The position numbers and the translations under genes are program-made. A stretch of 33,528 bases of DNA from Bacillota bacterium (GTDB taxonomy: Bacteria; Bacillota; Sulfobacillia; JAMDAP01; JAJYMS01), in the NCBI GenBank assembly GCA_021786825.1, contig JAJYMS010000119.1:1-33528 (forward strand), read 5' to 3'. Positions 1 to 7,420 of this stretch are shown here, one piece after another (positions within the stretch are counted from its first letter, which is position 1; each line of letters begins with the position of its first letter). The notes under the pieces are model-generated. The model was not told the DNA's origin. It made no database searches and was given only the letters and a program-made list of their open reading frames with translations.

Positions 1-445
1 GTGGCGCAGCGGACCCTTCGGCTCCCTGCGCCTGCTCTTCACCCCGCCGGCGATGGTCCTGGCCCAGGTGGTCATCGCCACGCCGCTGGTGGCCGGGCTG
101 ACCCTGTCGGCCCTGCAGGGTCTCGATCCCCGCCTGCGGCTGCAGGTCGCGGCCCTGGGGGCGTCCCCCCTGCAACTGGTGGCGGTGCTGCTGTGGGAGG
201 CCCGGCTGGGGGTTCTGGCGGCGGTGATCGCCGGTTTCGGCGGGGTGGTCTCGGAGGTCGGCGCCTCGATGATGGTGGGCGGCAACATCACCGACTCCAC
301 CCGGGTGCTGACCACCGCGATCGTCCTGGAGGTGGGCAAAGGCGAGTTCGATATCGCGATCGCCTTGAGCCTGATCCTGATGGCCCTGGCCTACGGGGTC
401 ACCCTCTTCCTGACGGTGCTGCAGCAGCGAAGGAGCGAGCGATGA
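1..445 (+). CDS. tupB: Tungstate ABC transporter permease TupB (C-terminal part, cut by window start)
   Basis: This is the inner-membrane channel subunit of a tungstate importer. The frame is open from base 2 onward, before the ATG the ORF track uses at 53; residues such as GPFGSLRLLFTP upstream of that ATG belong to the protein, so the gene begins outside the window. About 147 residues are visible. They contain hydrophobic segments and the permease coupling (EAA-like) region around ALGASPLQLVAVLLWEA, followed by SEVGASMMVGGN and TRVLTTAI, which are typical of TupB/COG4662 proteins rather than of molybdate ModB. Its stop overlaps the start of the ATPase gene in ATGA, indicating translational coupling. 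The binding protein TupA is expected just upstream, outside the window. Tungstate rather than molybdate is inferred from family resemblance and from the TupA-like domain of the third gene. Confidence 0.85.
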   Translation, partial: WRSGPFGSLRLLFTPPAMVLAQVVIATPLVAGLTLSALQGLDPRLRLQVAALGASPLQLVAVLLWEARLGVLAAVIAGFGGVVSEVGASMMVGGNITDSTRVLTTAIVLEVGKGEFDIAIALSLILMALAYGVTLFLTVLQQRRSER

Positions 446-1191
446 ACGAGCATTCGGCAGGATCGGCGCCGGAGGTGGTGGCCGAGGTGCGAGGGGTGAG
501 GTTCTCGCGCGCCGGGCGGGTGGTCCTGGAGATCCCCTTGCTGGACGTCCGGCGGGGCGAGGTGCTGGGGGTCCTGGGCTCCAACGGGGCCGGAAAGACC
601 ACCCTGCTGCACCTGCTGGGGGGCTTGCTGTCCCCCGGGGAGGGCGAGGTGCGGCTCGTGGGCGCGCCGGCCGGCCGCCTGGCGGCGCGCCGGCGGGCGG
701 CCCTGGTGATGCAGGATGGTCTGCTGCTGGACGCGTCGGTGCTGGCCAACGTCACCCTCGGCCTGCGCTTCCGGGGAGTCGTCCGGCGCGCGGCGGAGAG
801 CGAGGCCAGGCGGTGGCTGGACGCTTTCGGCGTCGGGCACCTCGCCGGCCGGTGGGCGAGGGGGCTCTCGGGCGGCGAGGCCCAACGGGTCAGCCTCGCC
901 CGGGCCTTTACCTCACGGGCGGAATTGCTGCTGCTGGATGAACCCTTCGCCTCCCTCGACGCCCCGACCAGGGCGTCGCTGCTGGGGGAGCTTGCCTCGG
1001 TGCTGCGAAGCACCCGGACTACCGCGGTGCTGGTCACCCACGAGTTCGCCGAGGTGGCGGCCCTGGCCCACCGCGTGGCCCTGCTGGAGCAGGGCCGGAT
1101 CCGCCGGATCGGTTCCCCCGAGGCGCTCTTCGGCGAGGAAGCCCGCCGGGTGGCGCTCTTTCCCTGGTGGGAGGTGGCGGCGCGTGAATGA
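442..1191 (+). CDS. tupC: Tungstate ABC transporter ATP-binding protein TupC
   Basis: This is the cytoplasmic ATPase that powers the TupB channel. The ORF track begins it at base 1, but the real start is the ATG at 442 in the ATGA overlap with tupB, giving 249 residues. That is slightly longer than a minimal ABC ATPase domain. Visible motifs in order are Walker A (GSNGAGKTT, about residue 51), a Q-loop (VMQDG), the signature LSGGEAQRVSLARAF, Walker B with catalytic Glu (LLLLDEPFASLD), and the H-loop (VTHEF). No C-terminal TOBE or Mop regulatory domain is present, as expected for TupC and unlike molybdate ModC. Its stop overlaps the GTG start of the following regulator gene, so tupB, tupC and the regulator form one operon. 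Confidence 0.88.
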   Translation: MNEHSAGSAPEVVAEVRGVRFSRAGRVVLEIPLLDVRRGEVLGVLGSNGAGKTTLLHLLGGLLSPGEGEVRLVGAPAGRLAARRRAALVMQDGLLLDASVLANVTLGLRFRGVVRRAAESEARRWLDAFGVGHLAGRWARGLSGGEAQRVSLARAFTSRAELLLLDEPFASLDAPTRASLLGELASVLRSTRTTAVLVTHEFAEVAALAHRVALLEQGRIRRIGSPEALFGEEARRVALFPWWEVAARE

Positions 1192-2224
1192 GTCCTTCGA
1201 TCTCGAACGGCTCTGGCACTTGTTGCGGGCCATTGACCAGGCCGGTTCGATCAACGGGGCTGCCCGCCTGGTCAAGGGCTCCTACCGCCACGCCTGGGAG
1301 GTCCTGCGCCGGGCGGAGGAGGCGCTCGGGATGGCGCTGGTACAGCGGCAGACGGGAGGCGAAGGGGGCGGGGGCAGCCGCCTGACGCCGGGCGCCCGGG
1401 AATGGTTGGCGCGCCACGCGCGGTTGCGGCAGGAGGCGGACCGCTGTCTCCGCGGCGCCGCGGAGGCGCCGGCCCAGGGCGACCTGCTGGTGATCGCGAC
1501 CACCATCTGCCCGGTCGACGTGGGGCTGCTCGGCCGCCTGGAGGCGGCTTTCGCTGCCCGGACCGGGATCGTGGCGCGGCATATCGCCGCCGGCAGCGGC
1601 CAGGCGCTGGAACTGGCGCGACGTGGTTATGCCGACCTGGTGCTGGCTCACGCCCCGGCGGCGGAAAGGTCGTTTGTTGCCGAGGGCTGGGGCACGGCGC
1701 GGCACCCCGTCATGGAAAACGACTTCGTTCTCGTCGGCCCGCCGGGTGATCCGGCCCGGGTCGTGGACGCCCCCTCCCTGCCGGCCGGCCTGCGCCGGGT
1801 GGCGCGCCGGGGGGCGCCCTTCGTGTCCCGGGGCGACCGCTCCGGTACCCACCTGGCGGAGGCCGGCTTCTGGCGGCAGGCGGGAGTGCGACCGGACCCG
1901 CGGTGGCACCTGAGCTTCGGTGGAGACGGGCAAGGCAGCGCCTCCGCCCTGCGCCACGCCAGTGCCGCCGGTGCTTACACCCTGGTCGATCGCGCCACCT
2001 GGCGGACGCTGCGAGGCGAGGTCCGGCTGGCGGTGGTCCGGGAGGGAGACCGGGCCCTGCGCAACACCTTCTCCCTCATTCCCACCAGCCCGGAGCGTCA
2101 TGCCCACGTGAACGGAGCCGCCGCCAGGCGTTTCGTGGGCTGGCTGGCCGGTCCGGAAGGGTCGCGGGTGATCGCCTCCTTCGGCGTTCCGGAGTACGGA
2201 GAACCGTTGTTCCGGTTGGTGTGA
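1184..2224 (+). CDS. ModE-type HTH regulator fused to a TupA-like tungstate-binding domain
   Basis: A probable tungstate-responsive transcription factor. The GTG at 1184 overlaps the end of tupC by 8 bases and gives 346 residues; the ORF track start at 716 lies inside tupC and is a shadow extension. Residues 5-80 match a ModE/LysR-type winged helix, including GSINGAARL, SYRHAWEVL and the ModE hallmark TGGEGGGG (57-64). From about residue 100 a periplasmic-binding-protein fold begins with VIATTICPVDVGLL. It continues with SGQALELARRGYADLVLAHAP, ENDFVLVGP and FVSRGDRSGTHLAEAGFW, which closely follow secreted TupA. There is no signal peptide, so this copy should act in the cytoplasm. The TTTS-like oxyanion loop of TupA is altered (ATTICP). 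The likely role is to sense intracellular tungstate and control the tup operon. The family is recognised from motifs; the ligand is inferred. Confidence 0.82.
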   Translation: MNESFDLERLWHLLRAIDQAGSINGAARLVKGSYRHAWEVLRRAEEALGMALVQRQTGGEGGGGSRLTPGAREWLARHARLRQEADRCLRGAAEAPAQGDLLVIATTICPVDVGLLGRLEAAFAARTGIVARHIAAGSGQALELARRGYADLVLAHAPAAERSFVAEGWGTARHPVMENDFVLVGPPGDPARVVDAPSLPAGLRRVARRGAPFVSRGDRSGTHLAEAGFWRQAGVRPDPRWHLSFGGDGQGSASALRHASAAGAYTLVDRATWRTLRGEVRLAVVREGDRALRNTFSLIPTSPERHAHVNGAAARRFVGWLAGPEGSRVIASFGVPEYGEPLFRLV

Positions 2225-2397
2225 ATAATACCCGTTCCGGTGCACGAAGACACCCCCATAGGCCGTCGATGGCTGTCGGAAAACGACTAACGATTCTTGG
2301 CCGGCCAGACAGGAAAAGACTACCTTCGCTGAGAATCTATGCAAAAACGTAGGGCCGGTTGGTCACTGGCCGTGGTGGGCGGTGTGGCAGGACTTAA

Positions 2398-4251
2398 ATG
2401 AGCTTGATGAAGGCGTTTAATATTCTTTTTCTCTTGTTTGTGCTGGCGGGAGCAGGGTTTTCCAGCCACGGGTTGTGGGCCTTTCCTCTCTTTCTGACGG
2501 CTTCGGGCCTGGTCCTCCTGATCGTGAGGGGCCACGAGATGGCGCCGCACCTGGGGCGGGCGGCTCCGGCCCTGTTCTTGCTCGAGGGCGGCCTGATCGC
2601 GGTGATCTTCGTGATCACCCGCCTCCCCCTGGTGAATCTGTTATTCCTCGCTTGCGTTGCCCGGGCCGCCTATTATACCCCCCCGGTCTGGGCGGCTGCC
2701 ATCGCCCTGATCGCGGCGGTCCCCTTCGGGCTGATCAACCTGTCCTTTTACCGGACCGACACGAGCGCTCCCCTCCGGGCGATCGGCAACATGCTGGCCT
2801 ACGTGGCGGTGGCCGTGGTGTTCAACGGCTTCATCGCAGCCAACCGGCGCTATCATCAGGTGCTGCGGGAGAAAGACCAACTGCTGGCCGAACTGCAGCG
2901 CTCTTACGCGGAGGCGGCCCGGATGAACGGCCGCCTGCAATACCTGGCCAGCACCGATGAACTGACCGGCCTGACCAACTACCGCTCTTTTCAGCAGCGC
3001 TTGCTGCAGGTGATGCCGGCAAGCGGAACGCTACAGCCGGTAGGGCTTTGGCTGTTGGATATGGACCAGTTCAAGCAGGTGAACCACCGCTTGGGCCATC
3101 TGGTGGGCGACGGCGTGCTCCGGGACCTGGCGGACCGGATCAAGCGGGTGGTCGGGGACCACGGGGAGGTCTTTCGCTACGGGGAGGAGGAGTTTGCCGT
3201 GCTCCTCCCGGGGGTCGTCCCCGGTTGCCGCGCGGACCTGCTGGAGTCTATCCGGGAGACGGTGCAGAAGTGTTGCTTCGGCCGGTACCTTGCCGCCGAT
3301 GGCTCGCAGGAGCAGTGGTCCCTAGTGGGGGGCCCGCGGCTCAGCGTCACCGTGGGCCAGGGTTACTACCCCGATCCGGCGAAATCCAACCAGGCCCTGC
3401 TCAAACTGGCGGAGGAGGACCTTCACCGGCAAAAGCGCGCCCACTACCAGCAGCTCGAGGATCAACGTGTCCAGGCCGAGAAGCTGGCCACCATCGGCCA
3501 GCTCGCCGCCGGTTTGGCACATGAAATCCGCAACCCCCTCACCTCGGTGCGCGGTTTTCTACAGTTGCTCCGCTTGCGCCCACAGATCAAGCTGGAAGTC
3601 GCCGACCTGATCATCCCCGAACTCGACCGCATCAACCGCCTGGTGGGCGACTTTCTGCTGCTGGCGCGCCCCTCGGGGGGAAAGCGGCAACCCGTGGTGC
3701 TGGAGGAACTTCTGAGCACGACGGTGGCCTTGCTGCGGCCCCGGGCGGTCTCGAGGAGCGCCGAAATCGTTCTCCGGGTGAACCCCGGGCTGCCGCCGTT
3801 GATGCTGGAGGGCGAAAAGGTCAAGCAGGTGATCATCAATGTCATCAACAACGCCCTGGAGGCGATGCCCGAACCGGGGCCGGAAGAGGTCCCCCGGACC
3901 GGCCGCCTGGTCATCACCGCCGAAGCTACCGACTCGGCGGTGGTCGTCAGTTTCCGCGACAACGGCGTGGGTATCGGCAAGGACCACCTGCAGCGCGTCT
4001 TCGACCCCTTCTTTACGACCAAACGGGAAGGTACCGGCCTGGGGCTGGCGATTTCGCGCAGCATCATCCAGGGCCACGGCGGGCAGATCGCGGTGCAGAG
4101 TCAGCCCGGTAGCGGCACCTCGGTCTCGATTCGCCTGCCCCTTGCTCCGTTGCCAGAATCAGGTCCTCTTTCCCTGGGCACACTAATGCCCGACGGAAGG
4201 GAGGGAATGGCCGTTGACGATTGGCCAGAAACTGCACCAGGCGCTGACTAG
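2398..4251 (+). CDS. Membrane sensor histidine kinase with an inserted degenerate GGDEF domain
   Basis: A 617-residue membrane signalling protein. Residues 1-150 hold about six hydrophobic segments, followed by a short coiled linker (RYHQVLREKDQLLAELQ). A GGDEF domain runs from about 185 (STDELTGLTNYRSF) to 345, but the signature is YGEEEF (261-266), so the second Gly is lost. The usual FKxxND is FKQVNH. Both changes argue against cyclic-di-GMP synthesis, leaving a binding or structural role. A class I kinase core follows: H-box LAHEIRNPLT (His375), N-box INNALEAM, G1 DNGVGIG, F-box FDPFFTTK and G2 GTGLGLAIS. The C-terminal 30 residues are unrecognised. No response regulator gene lies nearby, so its partner is orphan. 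Start choice is moderate: the ATG has only a weak upstream purine stretch, and a second in-frame ATG follows at 2407. Confidence 0.85.
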   Translation: MSLMKAFNILFLLFVLAGAGFSSHGLWAFPLFLTASGLVLLIVRGHEMAPHLGRAAPALFLLEGGLIAVIFVITRLPLVNLLFLACVARAAYYTPPVWAAAIALIAAVPFGLINLSFYRTDTSAPLRAIGNMLAYVAVAVVFNGFIAANRRYHQVLREKDQLLAELQRSYAEAARMNGRLQYLASTDELTGLTNYRSFQQRLLQVMPASGTLQPVGLWLLDMDQFKQVNHRLGHLVGDGVLRDLADRIKRVVGDHGEVFRYGEEEFAVLLPGVVPGCRADLLESIRETVQKCCFGRYLAADGSQEQWSLVGGPRLSVTVGQGYYPDPAKSNQALLKLAEEDLHRQKRAHYQQLEDQRVQAEKLATIGQLAAGLAHEIRNPLTSVRGFLQLLRLRPQIKLEVADLIIPELDRINRLVGDFLLLARPSGGKRQPVVLEELLSTTVALLRPRAVSRSAEIVLRVNPGLPPLMLEGEKVKQVIINVINNALEAMPEPGPEEVPRTGRLVITAEATDSAVVVSFRDNGVGIGKDHLQRVFDPFFTTKREGTGLGLAISRSIIQGHGGQIAVQSQPGSGTSVSIRLPLAPLPESGPLSLGTLMPDGREGMAVDDWPETAPGAD

Positions 4252-4420
4252 CGCCGAAAGCCTGACGGCCGATCTTAAGAGCTTCGCGCTGGACACCCAG
4301 AACCAGTCCGCCAAACAGCTCTTTACTGAACTTGCCGGCAGCATGGAGAACGTGACCAGTCGGCTCCGCGGGCGGGTGAACCAGGCGGAGGCGGAGGAAC
4401 CCCAGTATAAGGTCTTTTAA
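4214..4420 (+). CDS. DUF1657 family small protein
   Basis: A 68-residue protein starting with TTG, preceded by a strong GGAAGGGAGGG ribosome binding site and overlapping the 3' end of the kinase gene by 38 bases. The sequence is a soluble, mostly helical DUF1657 protein: QALTSAESLTADLKSFALDT in the first helix, then QSAKQLFTELAGSMENV, ending in the family's hallmark EEPQYKVF. DUF1657 genes are common in endospore formers, often beside spoVA genes, and their biochemical role is unknown. The overlap suggests cotranslation with the kinase. A GC stem followed by six T residues ends the unit 24 bases after the stop codon. Confidence 0.8.
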   Translation: MTIGQKLHQALTSAESLTADLKSFALDTQNQSAKQLFTELAGSMENVTSRLRGRVNQAEAEEPQYKVF

Positions 4421-4443
4421 AACCACGAATGATGAGGCAGATC

Positions 4444-4482
4444 GGGCCGGGAGTTCGTCGAGAGCGCCCGGTCCTGTTTTTT
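4444..4482 (+). terminator. Intrinsic terminator after the DUF1657 gene
   Basis: GGGCCGGG (4444-4451) pairs with CCCGGTCC (4467-4474) with one G-U pair. The loop is 15 nt, and TG plus six T residues follow. It separates the kinase/DUF1657 unit from the citrate synthase promoter about 100 bases downstream. Confidence 0.65.
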
Positions 4483-4582
4483 GTACCAGACGACCGTAGA
4501 TGTGAAATCAAGAACAATACCAAGCTTGGCGGTGATAACTGGAGGGTCTGCAAGCTGCCAAGAGAATTTGCGCCCAAATCCC

Positions 4583-4610
4583 TTGAAAGGCGAAGTCACA
4601 ACGGTATAAT
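4583..4610 (+). promoter_or_regulatory. Sigma-A-like promoter for citrate synthase
   Basis: TTGAAA (4583-4588) and TATAAT (4605-4610) are separated by 16 bases. This is close to the housekeeping consensus and stands out in GC-rich DNA. Transcription should begin near 4617, leaving an untranslated leader of about 318 nt before the citrate synthase ATG. Confidence 0.65.
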
Positions 4611-4616
4611 CTAATT

Positions 4617-4934
4617 ACGAGGGGTAGAAATCTGCAACCTACATAAGGAGAGTTCGAGCCAGGGTTGGTGGTGAAAGAGCGGTGGCCGCCCGCGGCGAGG
4701 CAAGGGTGACACGGCTCTTGGGGACCGGTGAAAGACGGCGTCAAATCTGGTTGGGAAGGGGGGGCAACGGCATCTTGGCCGGGGGAGTGGCGCTTCGCTC
4801 GGGGTCGGTAGCCACAAGCGAAGGCCTTTACTTCCCCCTGCCGCCCGGTCACGGAGCCGGGATTCCGGCGGGAAGGGATGCACCGGATTGCGCGGGCTTG
4901 TGACGATGGGAACGACGAAAGGGGGATGATTTGG
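4617..4934 (+). ncRNA. Long, hairpin-rich 5' leader of the citrate synthase mRNA
   Basis: No convincing gene lies in this stretch; the 73-residue ORF at 4682 has no family resemblance or good ribosome site. The strongest structure is a compound hairpin at 4781-4838: GGGGGAG with CTTCCCCC, then GGC with GCC, then CTTCGCT (4793-4799) with AGCGAAG (4817-4823) around a 17-nt loop. A second hairpin follows: CCCGG (4844-4848) with CCGGG (4857-4861), inside CCGCC/GGCGG. There is no T-run, so control, if any, would be at translation or RNA stability. I could not match it to a known riboswitch or to the T-box core. Confidence 0.35.
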
Positions 4935-6251
4935 ATGGCGACCCTGAAAGATAAACTGCGGCAAGAAATCCAGGAGCACCGTCCACGGACGGCCAAGTTG
5001 ACCAAGGAGTTTGGCAACGTCGTGATCGACCAGGTGACCATCGGCCAAGCCATCGGCGGGGTGCGCGACGTCAGGTGTCTGGTGACCGACATCTCCTACC
5101 TCGACCCCTTTGAAGGCATTCGCTTCCGCGGCAAGACCATTCCGGAGGCGTACGCGGCCCTGCCCAAGGCGGCCGGCGGGGAGTATCCGACCGTCGAGGC
5201 TTTCTGGTACTTCCTCCTGACGGGGGACGTGCCGACCCAGGGGGAAACCGACGAGGTCATTGCCGAGTTCAAGACGAGGGCCAAGGTTCCTTCCTATGTT
5301 TTTGACGTGCTAAGAGCCCTGCCGAAGGACACCCACCCGATGGTGATGCTCTCCGGCGCGGTTCTTGCCATGCAGAGGGAGTCAAAGTTTGCCCGGTTCT
5401 ACAATGAGGGGTTCAACAAGAATGACGCCTGGGCACCGATGTACGAAGACGCCAGCGACCTCATCGCCAGGCTGCCCGAAATCGCCGCCTTCATATACCG
5501 CTACAAGTACAAGCGCGGTGACATCATCCCGTCCAATTCCGAACTGGACGTGGGCGCCAACTTTGCGCACATGATGGGTATTCCGAAGCCCTATGACGAT
5601 GTCGCCCGGATGTACTTCACCCTGCACTCCGACCACGAGTCCGGCAACGTCTCCGCCCATACCACCCACCTGGTGGCCTCCGCCCTTTCGGACGCCTACT
5701 ATGCCTTCTCGGCGGGCCTGAACGGCCTGGCGGGACCCCTCCACGGCCTCGCCAACCAGGAAGTGCTTGGCTGGATTCAGGGCTTCAGGCAGAAGCTCGG
5801 CGGCGAGGAGCCCACCGAGGAGAACGTGAGAAAAGCCCTCTGGGACACCTTGAACGCCGGCCAGGTTGTCCCAGGTTACGGCCACGCCGTATTGCGCAAG
5901 ACCGATCCGCGTTACATGGCTCAGCGCGAGTTTTGCCTCAAGCACCTGCCTGACGATCCGCTGTTCAAGCTGGTCAGCATGATTTACCAGGTCGCCCCCG
6001 GGGTCCTCATGGAGCACGGCAAGGCCAAGAATCCGTGGCCGAACGTCGATGCCCAGTCCGGGGTCATTCAGTGGTATTACGGTGTGCGGGAGTTCGACTT
6101 CTACACCGTGCTCTTCGGCGTGGGACGCGCCCTGGGCGTGCTCGCCAACCTCACCTGGGACCGCGCCCTCGGGTACCCCCTCGAACGCCCCAAGTCTGTC
6201 ACCACCGAGATGTTGGAGAAGTGGGCCGCGGAGGGTGGGCGCAAGCTCTAG
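4935..6251 (+). CDS. gltA: Citrate synthase, mitochondrial/Geobacter-like type
   Basis: It condenses acetyl-CoA with oxaloacetate to citrate. I chose the ATG at 4935 (438 residues) because AAAGGGGG sits 9 bases upstream; the track start at 4878 adds an unlikely extension, and the ATG at 4926 abuts the ribosome site. The protein closely resembles animal and plant mitochondrial enzymes rather than common bacterial GltA: GLNGLAGPLHGLANQEVL carries the first catalytic His, VVPGYGHAVLRKTDPRY the second, and NVDAQSGVIQ the catalytic Asp. KAKNPWPN and ALGYPLERPKS are also shared with the eukaryotic form. Such enzymes are known in Geobacteraceae. There is no targeting peptide. It is a single-gene unit with its own promoter, long leader and terminator. 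It may feed glutamate synthesis or a complete oxidative cycle; the window does not decide which. Confidence 0.93.
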   Translation: MATLKDKLRQEIQEHRPRTAKLTKEFGNVVIDQVTIGQAIGGVRDVRCLVTDISYLDPFEGIRFRGKTIPEAYAALPKAAGGEYPTVEAFWYFLLTGDVPTQGETDEVIAEFKTRAKVPSYVFDVLRALPKDTHPMVMLSGAVLAMQRESKFARFYNEGFNKNDAWAPMYEDASDLIARLPEIAAFIYRYKYKRGDIIPSNSELDVGANFAHMMGIPKPYDDVARMYFTLHSDHESGNVSAHTTHLVASALSDAYYAFSAGLNGLAGPLHGLANQEVLGWIQGFRQKLGGEEPTEENVRKALWDTLNAGQVVPGYGHAVLRKTDPRYMAQREFCLKHLPDDPLFKLVSMIYQVAPGVLMEHGKAKNPWPNVDAQSGVIQWYYGVREFDFYTVLFGVGRALGVLANLTWDRALGYPLERPKSVTTEMLEKWAAEGGRKL

Positions 6252-6290
6252 TCCGCCCCCGGACGGGAAACCTCGGGCCGGTTGCCAACA

Positions 6291-6320
6291 GAGGGAGACG
6301 CTCCGGCGTCTCCCTCGCTT
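6291..6320 (+). terminator. Stem-loop terminator after citrate synthase
   Basis: GAGGGAGACGC (6291-6301) and GCGTCTCCCTC (6306-6316) form a perfect 11-bp stem closed by a TCCG tetraloop. The tail is only weakly T-rich (GCTTTATC), so it may be an imperfect terminator or a 3' stabilising structure. Confidence 0.65.
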
Positions 6321-6418
6321 TATCGCTGTCCGATGGCAGGAGCCCGGGCCCGTCACGGTGAAGTCTCTGAGCGGGGCCGGCCTCGGTGCCGGGAACTTGA
6401 CGAGAGGTGGGTGTTCCT

Positions 6419-7402
6419 GTGCGCCAGCAGCCAGAACTGCTCGTCTACCATCCCCGGCAGGCGCAGGAGTTCGCCGCGGCCGTGCGGGACCGCGGTTACG
6501 ATGGCAGGATATACGTTTGCAGCACGCCGGCGGAGGCCCGGGAGGTGATCGACCGGGCCGAGGTGATCCTGGGGGTGCGGTTTCCGCCCGACCTCCTCCC
6601 GCAGGCGGTGCGCCTGCGCTGGTTTCAGTCCCTCTGGGCCGGGGTGGAGAGCCTGGTGGGCGGTCCCTGGCCTACGGGGGTGACCCTCACCCGCGCGGGA
6701 GGGGCCTTTGGCGACCGGATCAGCGAGTACGTCTTCGGCCATCTGCTTTGGTACGGCGTCGGCCTGCCGCGGGCGCGGGAGGCGCAGCGCGAACGGCGGT
6801 GGCAGCACTACTGGACCGGGACGCTGCGGGGCCGGACCCTTGGCGTGGCCGGCGTGGGCGCCATCGGCGAGGAGGTCGGCCGGCGCGCCAAGGCCTTCAA
6901 GCTGCACGTGTGGGGACTGGGCCGCCGCGCGCGGGACCTCGATGGTGACGCCGCCAGGGCGCCAGCGGGTGGGGCGGCAGAGGTCTGGGAGCGCTGCTTC
7001 ACGCCCGCGCAGATGCCGGCCTTCCTGGGCGGGCTGGACTACCTGGTGATCACCCTGCCCTTGACGCCGGAGACCAACGGGATGTTCGGGCGCCAGGAAC
7101 TGGCGATGCTCAAGCCCACGGCCTGGTTGGTCAACGTCGGGCGCGGCAAGGTCATCGACCAGGCGGCCCTCGAGGACGCCCTGGCGGAGGGACGCCTGGG
7201 GGGCGCCGTGCTGGACGTCTTCGCCGAGGAGCCGCTGCCGCCGTCCAGCCGCCTGTGGACCTTGCCCAACGCCATCGTGACCCCTCACCTCGCCGGCCCC
7301 TCGATGCCGGACGAGGTGGTGGAGTTCTTCTTCGAAAACCTCCAGCGCTACCTGGCCGGTGAACCGCTCGACGGGGTGGTGGAGTTCGACCGGGGGTACT
7401 AG
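6419..7402 (+). CDS. D-2-hydroxyacid dehydrogenase (NAD-dependent, GhrA-like)
   Basis: A cytoplasmic oxidoreductase that interconverts 2-oxoacids and D-2-hydroxyacids, possibly glyoxylate or hydroxypyruvate. The GTG at 6419 is preferred (327 residues) because AGAGGTGG lies 8 bases upstream; the track's GTG at 6407 falls inside that ribosome site. The Rossmann domain has GVAGVGAIGEEVG at about residue 140. The catalytic set is present: Arg in NVGRGKVID (about 240), Glu in DVFAEEPLP (about 269) and His in TPHLAG (about 288). A short catalytic N-terminal domain includes WFQSLWAGVE, typical of the GhrA-type branch. The membrane glycosyltransferase gene starts 18 bases downstream, but no functional tie is obvious. 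Confidence 0.85.
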   Translation: MRQQPELLVYHPRQAQEFAAAVRDRGYDGRIYVCSTPAEAREVIDRAEVILGVRFPPDLLPQAVRLRWFQSLWAGVESLVGGPWPTGVTLTRAGGAFGDRISEYVFGHLLWYGVGLPRAREAQRERRWQHYWTGTLRGRTLGVAGVGAIGEEVGRRAKAFKLHVWGLGRRARDLDGDAARAPAGGAAEVWERCFTPAQMPAFLGGLDYLVITLPLTPETNGMFGRQELAMLKPTAWLVNVGRGKVIDQAALEDALAEGRLGGAVLDVFAEEPLPPSSRLWTLPNAIVTPHLAGPSMPDEVVEFFFENLQRYLAGEPLDGVVEFDRGY

Positions 7403-7420
7403 TGGGGGTATGACGCCTTG

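Noticed and set aside
4640-4760. T-box or tRNA-like signals (GTTCGAGCC; AAGGGTGACACGG)
   Set aside because: The T-box core AGGGTGGNACCGCG is not matched, and no cloverleaf can be drawn around GTTCGA.
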